Part shown: positions 1 to 7,174 of the stretch, piece after piece
How positions within the stretch are numbered: position 1 is the stretch's first letter
Layout: each line of letters opens with the position of its first letter
Source of the DNA: Nitrospiria bacterium
Lineage (GTDB): Bacteria > Nitrospirota > CAKKRA01 > 9FT-COMBO-42-15
Reading direction: 5' to 3'
NCBI GenBank assembly: GCA_919903585.1
Contig: CAKKST010000035.1
Coordinates: 1-19,413, forward strand
DNA length: 19,413 bases
The notes under the pieces: generated by a model
The model's input: the letters and a program-made list of their open reading frames with translations, nothing else
Told to the model about the DNA's origin: nothing
Databases searched by the model: none
Position numbers and translations under genes: made by a program

Positions 1-78
1 GTTAACTGTTAGGAGTTATAAGTTATTAATGCCTGCCTCTATCAGGCTTGTGGGACCCCTGAATTCCTAAACCCTTCC

Positions 79-741
79 TTAAGCTTCTCCCATGTCCCCG
101 AACATATCCTTCATCTCAAGGTATTTCATGAACTGGGTAAGCTGCTCCCTGTTGGTTATAATTATGCGCCCCTCTTTCCTGTCAATAATGCGGCTCTTAG
201 CAATCTTATCTATAATCTTCTCTACATCCTCTGTTGTTATCCCGAGCATGCTTGCTATATCATCTGTGGTATTATCAATAACAACACCGCCCATTACTGT
301 ATCAATCCCCTTGTCCTTTGCTATCTTTGCAAGGAGGTTCACCAGCCTGCTTGTATTATCCTTAATCATAAGATTCTCTATCTGGTTATCAGCCTCCTGA
401 AGCCTCTGGGATAGCTTCTTTATAATCCTCAGTGCAATCTCGGCATTTCCCCTTATCATTGTCTCAAAGGTATTTCGGTCAATCACCAGTATCTCGCTGT
501 CTTCAATAAGTTCTGCTGTTGCTGACCTCGGCTTGTCATTCAGGATTGCCATCTCGCCAAAGAATTCCCCCTTTCCGATTACAGAAAGGGTCTTCTCTAT
601 ATTCCTCACCTTCTTGCTTATCTTAACCCTGCCGCTCTGAATAATATACATCTCCTGACCGATATCCCCCTCACGGAAGAGCACCGTACCCTTGGGTATT
701 GTCTTGCCAAATCTCTCAAATAAGTGGCCGCCATTGCTCAT
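79..741 (-). CDS. Crp/Fnr-family cyclic-nucleotide-binding regulator
   Basis: This 220-residue protein has an N-terminal cyclic-nucleotide-binding beta-barrel (about residues 8-120), a long dimer helix, and a C-terminal winged-helix region (about 125-215). The phosphate-binding cassette is well kept: GEM at 62-64 and PRSATA at 71-76, with the Glu and Arg that contact cyclic nucleotide in the CAP/PKA family. No Fnr-type N-terminal cysteine cluster is present, so oxygen sensing by an Fe-S cluster is unlikely. The helix-turn-helix (about 158-182) is atypical: the usual Ser-Arg-Glu-Thr-Val recognition-helix pattern is replaced by an acidic Thr-Thr-Glu-Asp-Val. The ATG start has an AAGGAGGA ribosome site 6 nt upstream, overlapping the stop of the preceding HD-GYP gene. 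The two genes are 12 bp apart and very likely co-transcribed. The ligand and DNA target cannot be read from the sequence. Confidence 0.9.
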   Translation of the reverse strand: MSNGGHLFERFGKTIPKGTVLFREGDIGQEMYIIQSGRVKISKKVRNIEKTLSVIGKGEFFGEMAILNDKPRSATAELIEDSEILVIDRNTFETMIRGNAEIALRIIKKLSQRLQEADNQIENLMIKDNTSRLVNLLAKIAKDKGIDTVMGGVVIDNTTDDIASMLGITTEDVEKIIDKIAKSRIIDRKEGRIIITNREQLTQFMKYLEMKDMFGDMGEA

Positions 742-753
742 TATGATTCCTCC

Positions 754-1974
754 TTAACTTATAGAAACCTTAGCATTATTAATGTTTATATCTCCTGCCT
801 CGTAGGCCATTAAAAAGGCCTCTACAACCTTGCCGTCAAACTGGGTGCCAGCGCTCTCCCTTAATTCTTTAAACGCCACATCCATGCTCAGGCTCTCCTG
901 ATACGGCCGCTCTGTTGTGATTGCATCAACGGTGTCTGCCACTGATATAATCTTTGCAATTATAGGGATTTCATTGCCGCAGAGGTGATCCGGATACCCC
1001 TTCCCATCAATCCTCTCATGATGATAACGCATACCGGGAATAACATCCTTCAATTGTTTTATATGCCCCATTATCTCCGAACCCCAGACAGGGTGCTTCT
1101 TTATCATCTCATATTCATCGTTATTTAGTTTATCCCTTTTTCTAAGTATGCTGTCCTCTATGCCAATCTTGCCTATGTCGTGAAGGACAGCGGCAAGCTT
1201 CAGCCTTTCTATCTCATTATCCATCAGGCCAAGATGTTTGCCAATTGCAAGGCTGTATTGTAAAACACGCTTTGTATGACCGCCTGTATAGGGGTCTCTC
1301 TTTTCAATGGCATCTGCAAGGGCCTCTGCAACGCAGAAGAAGGTGTCCCTCAATTCCTGATACAGTCTTGATTTTTCTATTGCAACAGCAACCTGATCAG
1401 CAAGTGATTTAAAGCCCTCCAGATCATCCTTTGTAAACCTTCCTCCTTTTAGCTTATTTATTGCCTGCAGGACGCCGATGATCTTTCCCTCAGATTTTAC
1501 AGGGACACATATCATGTTCCTTGTAACAAAGCTGGATTTTTTGTCCGCGCCCTTAAAAAATCTCGGGTCATTCTGAACATCATCAATAATAACAGCCTCG
1601 CCTGTCTTTGCAACCCAGCCTGCAATCCCCTCGCCTATCTTAAGCCTTATCTCCTTTACCTTCTCGCCCTTTTCACCGAGTGCAACCTCAAAAAAGAGCT
1701 CGTTCTTCTCCGCATCAACAAGGAGGAGGGAGCCTACCTCTGATTCTGTAAGCCGTGTCGCTGCCTCAATGGCGCGCCTCCTGACCTCCTTCTGCTCCAA
1801 GGTAGAATTCAGGATAGTGCTCAGCGCCATCAGGGTTGATAGCTGCCGCACCTTATTTTCGTATTCAGCGTGATTCTTTTTTATATTGCCTGGATTATTA
1901 TGGCGCACAGGCTTTTTTTTCTTTACAACTTTTTTTATTATAGCCTTTCTCTTTTTTACAGCCTTCTTTTTCAT
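754..1974 (-). CDS. GAF-HD-GYP protein, predicted cyclic-di-GMP phosphodiesterase
   Basis: This cytoplasmic signalling protein has about 406 residues. Residues 1-22 are almost all Lys, Arg, Ala, Val and Ile. A GAF sensor domain follows (about 50-205), then a C-terminal HD-GYP domain (about 210-385). The catalytic signature looks complete: GGHTKRV, LHDIGK (HD at about 265-266), KKHP, RYHHE and DGKGYP (GYP at about 326-328). HD-GYP enzymes hydrolyse cyclic-di-GMP to pGpG or GMP, so the GAF domain probably tunes this activity by binding a small ligand. A GTG at 1983 would add three residues. I prefer ATG 1974 because AAGGTG, which contains that GTG, forms its ribosome site with 6-nt spacing. The gene lies only about 20 bp after trpA and 12 bp before the Crp-like gene, which suggests it is transcribed as part of the trp operon. 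Confidence 0.93.
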   Translation of the reverse strand: MKKKAVKKRKAIIKKVVKKKKPVRHNNPGNIKKNHAEYENKVRQLSTLMALSTILNSTLEQKEVRRRAIEAATRLTESEVGSLLLVDAEKNELFFEVALGEKGEKVKEIRLKIGEGIAGWVAKTGEAVIIDDVQNDPRFFKGADKKSSFVTRNMICVPVKSEGKIIGVLQAINKLKGGRFTKDDLEGFKSLADQVAVAIEKSRLYQELRDTFFCVAEALADAIEKRDPYTGGHTKRVLQYSLAIGKHLGLMDNEIERLKLAAVLHDIGKIGIEDSILRKRDKLNNDEYEMIKKHPVWGSEIMGHIKQLKDVIPGMRYHHERIDGKGYPDHLCGNEIPIIAKIISVADTVDAITTERPYQESLSMDVAFKELRESAGTQFDGKVVEAFLMAYEAGDININNAKVSIS

Positions 1975-1993
1975 TTGAAACACCTTGCTGCGA

Positions 1994-2839
1994 TCAAAGA
2001 CTGATTCCGCCTTTAACCTCTCTCACAAAATCTGAAACAATCCTTACAAGGTCGGGGTTTCCGGTATTCCTCTCAATCAGCCCGACAATAGCGCTTCCAA
2101 TGATAACACCATCTGCAAAAGAAGCAATCCTTTTTGCCTGCTCTGCTGTTGAGATGCCGAATCCTACTGCAATAGGCTTATCAGTAGCCTTTTTTATCCT
2201 TTTTACAGACTCCTCAACCTCTGTTGGGAGCGACTCCCTTGCGCCTGTAACACCTGTAAGAGAGACATAATAAATAAATCCTCTGGAAAGGGCGCTGATC
2301 ATCTTTATCCTTTCCCTTGTGCTTGTAGGCGCAATAAGGAATATAGTATCCAGCCCAGCCTTCATTCCCTCCTCAATTATACCCCTTCCCTCTTCAGGTG
2401 GCAAGTCCGGGACAATAATTCCATCCACGGCTGCCCCAACCGCATCCTTAACAAACTCGGAAAGGCCATATTTAAACACAGGGTTATAATAGGTCATCAG
2501 GACAATGGGGACAGATGTCTCCCTTCTTAAATCCTTCACAAGCCCAAGTATCTTTCTTAAAGATACCCCGCCCTTTAACGCCCTGTATGATGCCCTCTGT
2601 ATGATCGGCCCATCTGCAATTGGATCAGAAAAGGGAACCCCGAGCTCAATAATATCAGCGCCTGCCTTCTCCATTGCCATTACAAGCTCCCCTGTTTTAT
2701 CAAGGTCAGGGTCGCCTGCAGTAATAAAGGGTATAAGGGCCTTCTGGTTTTTTTCTTTTAATCTCTTAAATGCCTCTTCTATCCTGTTTTGTTTTGTTGT
2801 TTTTAACCCTTGACCCATTACCCTTGACCCATTACCCAT
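1994..2839 (-). CDS. trpA: Tryptophan synthase alpha chain
   Basis: TrpA cleaves indole-3-glycerol phosphate to indole and glyceraldehyde 3-phosphate; indole is channelled to TrpB in the alpha2-beta2 complex. The catalytic pair is seen in IELGVPFSDPIADGP: Glu65 and Asp76, equivalent to Glu49 and Asp60 of the Salmonella enzyme. The GFGIS phosphate-binding motif is also present near the C-terminus. The 16-residue offset means this protein has an N-terminal extension, rich in Gly, Met, Ser and Arg, encoded mostly by a 14-bp tandem repeat (2806-2840). The ATG at 2839 overlaps the TAA of trpB (TAATG) and has GGGGGAG upstream at suitable spacing, so initiation there is plausible. A second in-frame ATG at 2818 would give a shorter N-terminus but lacks a clear ribosome site. 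Last of seven trp genes. Confidence 0.95.
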   Translation of the reverse strand: MGNGSRVMGQGLKTTKQNRIEEAFKRLKEKNQKALIPFITAGDPDLDKTGELVMAMEKAGADIIELGVPFSDPIADGPIIQRASYRALKGGVSLRKILGLVKDLRRETSVPIVLMTYYNPVFKYGLSEFVKDAVGAAVDGIIVPDLPPEEGRGIIEEGMKAGLDTIFLIAPTSTRERIKMISALSRGFIYYVSLTGVTGARESLPTEVEESVKRIKKATDKPIAVGFGISTAEQAKRIASFADGVIIGSAIVGLIERNTGNPDLVRIVSDFVREVKGGISL

Positions 2840-2840
2840 T
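2806..2840. repeat. 14-bp tandem repeat at the trpB/trpA junction
   Basis: The unit ACCCTTGACCCATT (plus strand) occurs at 2806-2819 and 2820-2833, then a half copy at 2834-2840. On the minus strand it begins with the trpA ATG and encodes most of the N-terminal extension of TrpA. Confidence 0.9.
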
Positions 2841-4038
2841 ATATCTTCTCCCCCATCGCCTTTGCTGCCTGATGCACATCCTTGTCGCCCCTGCCAGAGA
2901 GGTTTACAATTATAATCCTGCCTTTTGGCAGTTTGGGTGCGAATTTAATGAGATGCGCAATGGCATGGGCAGACTCAAGCGCAGGGATAATACCCTCCTC
3001 CCTGCTTAATAGCTTAAACCCTTCAAGCGCCTCCTCATCTGTTGCATAAACATATTCAATCCTCTTTTTATCATGGTAAAAGGCATGTTCAGGCCCCACA
3101 GCAGAATAATCAAGGCCGGCAGAGATAGAATGGGTTACTTTTATCTGGCCGTCATCATCCTGAAGGAGATAGGTCTTTGTGCCATGCAAAATGCCGATAG
3201 AACCCTCGGCAAAACGGGCAGCATGCTGGCCTGTTTCTATGCCGAGCCCGCCTGCCTCCACACCGATCATCTTTATTTTCTTATCATTGATAAAGGCATT
3301 AAACAACCCCATTGCATTGCTCCCGCCGCCAATGCAGGCAAGGAGATAATCCGGCATTCTTCCTTCTGCCCTGCGTATCTGCATACGCGCCTCCATTCCA
3401 ATAATAGACTGAAAATCCCTGACTATCATAGGATAGGGATGCGGCCCGAGGACAGAGCCGAGGATATAGTGTGTATCCTTGACATTTGTTGTCCAATCGC
3501 GCATTGCCTCGCTTATGGCATCCTTTAAAGTCCTGCTTCCTGTATCAACAGCCGTGACCTTTGCGCCGAGGAGCTTCATGCGAAAGACATTAATCGCCTG
3601 CCGCTCCATATCCACAGAGCCCATATATACCTCGCAGGCAAGGCCAAACATTGCAGCAACAGTAGCAGTTGCCACTCCATGCTGGCCTGCGCCTGTCTCT
3701 GCTATAATCCTCTTCTTTCCCATTCTCTTTGCGAGGAGTATCTGGCCCAGTGTGTTATTTATCTTGTGTGCGCCTGTATGGCAGAGATCTTCCCTTTTTA
3801 AATATATCTTTGCACCGCCGAGCTTCTTTGTGAGCCTCTCTGCAAAATATAATGGTGTGGGCCTGCCTACATACTCCTTTAAATAATAATTAAGCTCCTG
3901 CTGAAATTTCCTGTCCCTCTTTGCAGACAGATATGCCTGTGTAAGCTCCTCCAGAGCAGGCATCAGCGTCTCAGGCGCAAACCTGCCCCCATATATCCCA
4001 AAATGTCCTGCCTTATCCGGCAAACCTTGAATCTTCAT
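2839..4038 (-). CDS. trpB: Tryptophan synthase beta chain
   Basis: TrpB condenses indole with L-serine to make L-tryptophan, using pyridoxal phosphate. The protein has 399 residues, normal for the classical TrpB1 type that pairs with TrpA. Visible landmarks are the PLP lysine in HTGAHKINN (Lys92, equivalent to Salmonella Lys87), the catalytic glutamate in AETGAGQHG (Glu114, equivalent to Glu109), and the phosphate-binding GGGSNA loop near residue 237. The C-terminal NLSGRGDKD motif is intact. The start codon overlaps the trpF stop by 4 bp (ATGA) and the stop overlaps the trpA start, a layout typical of translational coupling between subunits of one complex. No truncation or missing residue was seen. 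Confidence 0.97.
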   Translation of the reverse strand: MKIQGLPDKAGHFGIYGGRFAPETLMPALEELTQAYLSAKRDRKFQQELNYYLKEYVGRPTPLYFAERLTKKLGGAKIYLKREDLCHTGAHKINNTLGQILLAKRMGKKRIIAETGAGQHGVATATVAAMFGLACEVYMGSVDMERQAINVFRMKLLGAKVTAVDTGSRTLKDAISEAMRDWTTNVKDTHYILGSVLGPHPYPMIVRDFQSIIGMEARMQIRRAEGRMPDYLLACIGGGSNAMGLFNAFINDKKIKMIGVEAGGLGIETGQHAARFAEGSIGILHGTKTYLLQDDDGQIKVTHSISAGLDYSAVGPEHAFYHDKKRIEYVYATDEEALEGFKLLSREEGIIPALESAHAIAHLIKFAPKLPKGRIIIVNLSGRGDKDVHQAAKAMGEKI

Positions 4039-4652
4039 CTCCCCTTCTTTACCCTTTCAATAAAGGCCTTTATCTTCTGATGATCCTTCTTCCCTTTCGC
4101 ACTCTCAACACCGCCTGAGACATCAACACCATAGGGCTGCACGATTCTAATAGCCTCTGAGACATTCTCCGGCGTCAGGCCGCCGGCAATAATTATCCTC
4201 TTATTAATTGCCTTTGCCTCCCTTGCAATCTCCCAGTTAAATATCCTTCCAGTGCCGCCCTTTAATTCCTTATCGTATGTGTCAAGGAGAAAGCCTGACA
4301 CACTGTATCTTTTAATATCTATCAGGCTTTTTATATCCCTTACCCTTATTGCCTTAATGACCCTTTTACCAAAACTGCTGCAGTATTCAGGGGATTCTGA
4401 GCCATGCAGTTGAACCACATCAACATTGGATTCAGAGACAGCCCTCCTGACCTCCTCATCACCCTGATCTGCAAAGACACCAACAGTTGCCACAAAGGGC
4501 GGAAGCCTCTTTATTATATCCCATGCCGTCTCAGGGGCGACATACCTCGGGCTCTTCTTATAAAATACAAACCCGAGTGCATCTGCGCCTGCCTCTGAAG
4601 CAAACAGGGCATCCTCTAAATTAGTAATCCCACATATCTTGACAAAGGTCAT
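4035..4652 (-). CDS. trpF: Phosphoribosylanthranilate isomerase
   Basis: TrpF carries out the Amadori rearrangement of N-(5-phosphoribosyl)anthranilate to CdRP, the fourth step from chorismate to tryptophan. The 205-residue protein is a single TIM barrel. It has the N-terminal VKICGIT motif with the general base Cys7, the general acid Asp124 in FLLDTYD, and the C-terminal phosphate-binding segments IAGGL and VDVSGGVE. The ATG overlaps the trpC stop (TAATG) with a GAGG ribosome site upstream, and the stop overlaps the trpB start. It is a stand-alone gene, not fused to trpC as in enterobacteria. Confidence 0.96.
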   Translation of the reverse strand: MTFVKICGITNLEDALFASEAGADALGFVFYKKSPRYVAPETAWDIIKRLPPFVATVGVFADQGDEEVRRAVSESNVDVVQLHGSESPEYCSSFGKRVIKAIRVRDIKSLIDIKRYSVSGFLLDTYDKELKGGTGRIFNWEIAREAKAINKRIIIAGGLTPENVSEAIRIVQPYGVDVSGGVESAKGKKDHQKIKAFIERVKKGR

Positions 4653-5455
4653 TATACCTCTTCCGGCACAAGGCCGAGCAGTTCTTTTATCTTTTTTCCA
4701 ATATCTGCTTCCCTCATCAGCGCCTCGCCAATAAGCGCTGCATCAACACCTGCCTTCTGCAGATGAACAAGGTCATATCTATTATTTATCCCGCTCTCGC
4801 TGACAATAACCTTTCCCTCCGGCATTTCATCTAACAAATTATATGTGGTATTTAAATCTATCTTAAAGGTCTTGAGGTCTCTATTGTTTATCCCAATAAT
4901 TTCAGCCCTCGTTTGCAGCGCCTTTTCAAGCTCCTTTTTATCATGAACCTCAACTATGGCATCCATGCCCAGATCCGAGGCAAGGCTGAGAAATTCGCCT
5001 ATCTGTGTCTTATCAAGGATGGATGCAATAAGCAGCACCGCATCTGCACCGAATGCCCGCGCCTCATATATCTGATATGCGTCAAATATAAAGTCCTTTC
5101 TGAGGATCGGGATATTCACTACCTTCCTTGCCATTGAAAGATTTTCTATGCCCCCGAGAAAATATTTTTCTTCTGTCAGAACAGAGATGGCAGATGCGCC
5201 ATTTTCTTCATATATCCATGCGAGCCCCTGCACATTAAAGTCTTCCCTTATTATACCCTTTGACGGCGATGCCTTTTTTATCTCTGCAATCAGCCTTATC
5301 TGGACATCTTTTATTTTACCCCTGCTTACGGCATTCTTAAAGCCCTTTGTTTCAGGCAGGTCATTTATCCTTGCCTTTAATTCTGATAATGGAAGAGATG
5401 ACTTCCTCTCCTTTACCTCAATCCTTTTATTTGCAACAATCTCATCAAGTATCAA
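4652..5455 (-). CDS. trpC: Indole-3-glycerol-phosphate synthase
   Basis: TrpC closes the indole ring: CdRP is decarboxylated and dehydrated to indole-3-glycerol phosphate. The 267-residue TIM barrel shows AEIKKASPSKG (Glu58, Lys60 and the phosphate-binding Ser-Pro-Ser), ILRKDF, INNRDL and SESGI, all family landmarks. The start is a TTG at 5455. A TAA lies directly upstream in the same frame, so no earlier start is possible, and the MILDEIVANKR opening matches family N-termini. The ribosome site is weak (GGGAT). The gene is separated from trpD by 106 bp containing a palindromic repeat, the only loose joint in the trp gene series. A rare start codon and a weak site could lower TrpC output relative to its neighbours. 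Confidence 0.95.
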   Translation of the reverse strand: MILDEIVANKRIEVKERKSSLPLSELKARINDLPETKGFKNAVSRGKIKDVQIRLIAEIKKASPSKGIIREDFNVQGLAWIYEENGASAISVLTEEKYFLGGIENLSMARKVVNIPILRKDFIFDAYQIYEARAFGADAVLLIASILDKTQIGEFLSLASDLGMDAIVEVHDKKELEKALQTRAEIIGINNRDLKTFKIDLNTTYNLLDEMPEGKVIVSESGINNRYDLVHLQKAGVDAALIGEALMREADIGKKIKELLGLVPEEV

Positions 5456-5487
5456 TTATAATCCCGCAGAAAAAATCTATCTTGAAC

Positions 5488-5544
5488 TGTAGGGGCGAGG
5501 CGCTGCCTCGCCCTTTTTGGGCGACCCATCGGGTCGCCCCTACA
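5488..5544. repeat. Two-hairpin GTAG-type palindromic repeat between trpD and trpC
   Basis: The 57-bp element starts with TGTAGGGGCGA and ends with its reverse complement, TCGCCCCTACA. Inside are two separate hairpins joined by TTTTT: GGGCGAGGC-gct-GCCTCGCCC and GGGCGACCC-atc-GGGTCGCCC. A GTAG tetranucleotide followed by a stem, arranged as an inverted pair, is the known layout of REP/BIME elements mobilised by RAYT (Y1 tyrosine) transposases. Related elements lie in and after gpmI in this window. It is within the trp transcript and could affect mRNA stability or termination. Confidence 0.85.
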
Positions 5545-5561
5545 TTTTTACGAGGCCGTCA

Positions 5562-6572
5562 TCATTGATTGGTAAACCTCTTCATCGCCTCCAGCTTGTT
5601 CATTGCAGCGCCGCTGTCAATAGACTCTGCAGCGAGCTTCACACCCTCTTTAAGCGTCTTTGCCCTGCAGCCTGCAACGATTGCAGCCGCAGCATTTAGC
5701 AATACAATATCCCTCTTAGGCCCCTTTTCGCCTGAAAGTATCGCCATTATTATCTTCGCATTCTCAGCAGCATCACCGCCAAGGAGGTCAACCTTCTTTG
5801 CCTTCCTTAAACCAAAGTCCGACGGCTTTACAGTGTATGTCCTTACCTTTCCGTTCTTCCCCTCTGATACCTTTGTTGTGCTTGTAATTGTGATCTCATC
5901 AAGGCCGTCTGATCCATGGACAACAAAGCAGTGGCTCGCACCGAGCTTCATTAATACCTTTGCCATTATTTCTGTAAGGCTGTGGGAATATACGCCGAGC
6001 ACCTGTGCCTTTGCGCCTGCAGGATTTGTTAATGGCCCGAGGATATTAAATATCGTGCGGATGCCTATCTCCTTTCTTGGACCTACTGCGAACTTCATGG
6101 CCTCATGAAATAGCGGTGCAAAGAGAAAACCAATCCCTATCTCATTCAGGCACAGCTCAACCTCTGCAGGTTTGAGATCTATATTCACACCCAGCGCCTG
6201 AAGCACATCAGCGCTGCCGCATGCGCTGGATACAGAGCGGTTTCCGTGTTTTGCAACCATTAATCCTGTGCCTGCAACAACAAAGGCCGCTGTTGTGGAT
6301 ACATTAAAGGTCTGGGCCATATCACCGCCAGTACCGCAGGTATCAACCACCATGGAATCCTTTGCAGCAATCCGCGCTGCCTTCTCGCGCATCACCCTTG
6401 CAGCGCCTGTAATCTCATCTACTGTCTCGCCCTTAAACCTTAGTGCGGTAATAAATGATGCAATCTGGGCCGGGGTTGCCCCTCCTGTCATAATCTCATT
6501 CATAACCTCCTGCATCTCTTCTTCTGCGAGGTCCTCGCCATCAACCACCTTTGCAATAGCCTCTTTGATCAT
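5562..6572 (-). CDS. trpD: Anthranilate phosphoribosyltransferase
   Basis: TrpD transfers the phosphoribosyl group from PRPP to anthranilate. The 336-residue protein is a stand-alone class IV phosphoribosyltransferase, not fused to trpG. Landmarks are the PRPP loop CGTGGD (residues 79-84), the substrate loop KHGNRSVSS (108-116) and a C-terminal helical domain containing LLNAAAAIVA. The ATG has a GGGGAGGGG ribosome site, and the trpG stop lies 14 bp upstream, so the two genes are coupled. A repeat-filled gap follows before trpC. Confidence 0.96.
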   Translation of the reverse strand: MIKEAIAKVVDGEDLAEEEMQEVMNEIMTGGATPAQIASFITALRFKGETVDEITGAARVMREKAARIAAKDSMVVDTCGTGGDMAQTFNVSTTAAFVVAGTGLMVAKHGNRSVSSACGSADVLQALGVNIDLKPAEVELCLNEIGIGFLFAPLFHEAMKFAVGPRKEIGIRTIFNILGPLTNPAGAKAQVLGVYSHSLTEIMAKVLMKLGASHCFVVHGSDGLDEITITSTTKVSEGKNGKVRTYTVKPSDFGLRKAKKVDLLGGDAAENAKIIMAILSGEKGPKRDIVLLNAAAAIVAGCRAKTLKEGVKLAAESIDSGAAMNKLEAMKRFTNQ

Positions 6573-6586
6573 AATCGCCCCTCCCC

Positions 6587-7174
6587 TTATGCAGTTACAC
6601 CCTTATCTATTTTTATTTTCAGAAAATTCCTCAATATCTCCATCCCCACCTTTGTTAAGATTGACTCAGGATGAAACTGCACGCCCTCTACCCTGAACTC
6701 CTTATGACGCACACCCATAATCTCCCCCTCCTTTGTCTCTGCAGATATCTCAAGGCAGGATGGGAGCGTCTCCCTTTTGATAATTAATGAATGATACCTC
6801 GTTGCCTCAAATGGATTTGGTATCCCCTCAAATATCGTCTTGCCGTCATGATATATAATGGATGTCTTTCCGTGCATCAATCTTTCTGCACGCACCACAT
6901 CACCCCCAAAGGCCTCGCCGATTGCCTGATGGCCAAGACAGACACCGAGCATTGGTATCTTTCCTGCAAAGTATTTTATCACATCAATGGAAATCCCTGC
7001 ATCCTTTGGTGTGCACGGGCCGGGGGATATAACAATCCTGTCAGGATTCAGCCTGACAATGTCATCTATCTTCAGCTTATCATTCCTGTATACGCGGATA
7101 TCCTCGCCAAGCTCGCCAAGGTACTGGACGAGATTGTATGTAAAGGAATCATAATTGTCTATCATTAAGAGCAT
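6587..7174 (-). CDS. trpG: Anthranilate synthase component II (glutamine amidotransferase)
   Basis: TrpG releases ammonia from glutamine and channels it to TrpE. The 195-residue class I amidotransferase has the nucleophile Cys79 in LGVCLGHQ and the His168/Glu170 pair in FHPE. The oxyanion SPGP (50-53) and the HGKTS segment are present. The ATG at 7174 lies inside the end of trpE (10-bp overlap) and gives MLLMIDNYDSF, which fits the family N-terminus. A second ATG three codons later overlaps the trpE stop as TAATG but is less likely. In some bacteria TrpG is shared with p-aminobenzoate synthase; the trp context favours tryptophan synthesis here. Confidence 0.96.
   Translation of the reverse strand: MLLMIDNYDSFTYNLVQYLGELGEDIRVYRNDKLKIDDIVRLNPDRIVISPGPCTPKDAGISIDVIKYFAGKIPMLGVCLGHQAIGEAFGGDVVRAERLMHGKTSIIYHDGKTIFEGIPNPFEATRYHSLIIKRETLPSCLEISAETKEGEIMGVRHKEFRVEGVQFHPESILTKVGMEILRNFLKIKIDKGVTA

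Noticed and set aside
1..78. Terminator after the Crp-like gene
   Set aside because: A short GCCTG/CAGGC stem is present but no T-tract follows on the minus strand; too weak to call.
3073..3528. Open frame of 151 codons on the plus strand inside trpB
   Set aside because: It is antisense to a fully conserved gene, has no recognisable domain and no ribosome site; it reflects codon bias of trpB.
5569..6108. Open frame of 179 codons on the plus strand inside trpD
   Set aside because: It is the shadow of trpD in an opposite frame; the trpD motifs explain the sequence.
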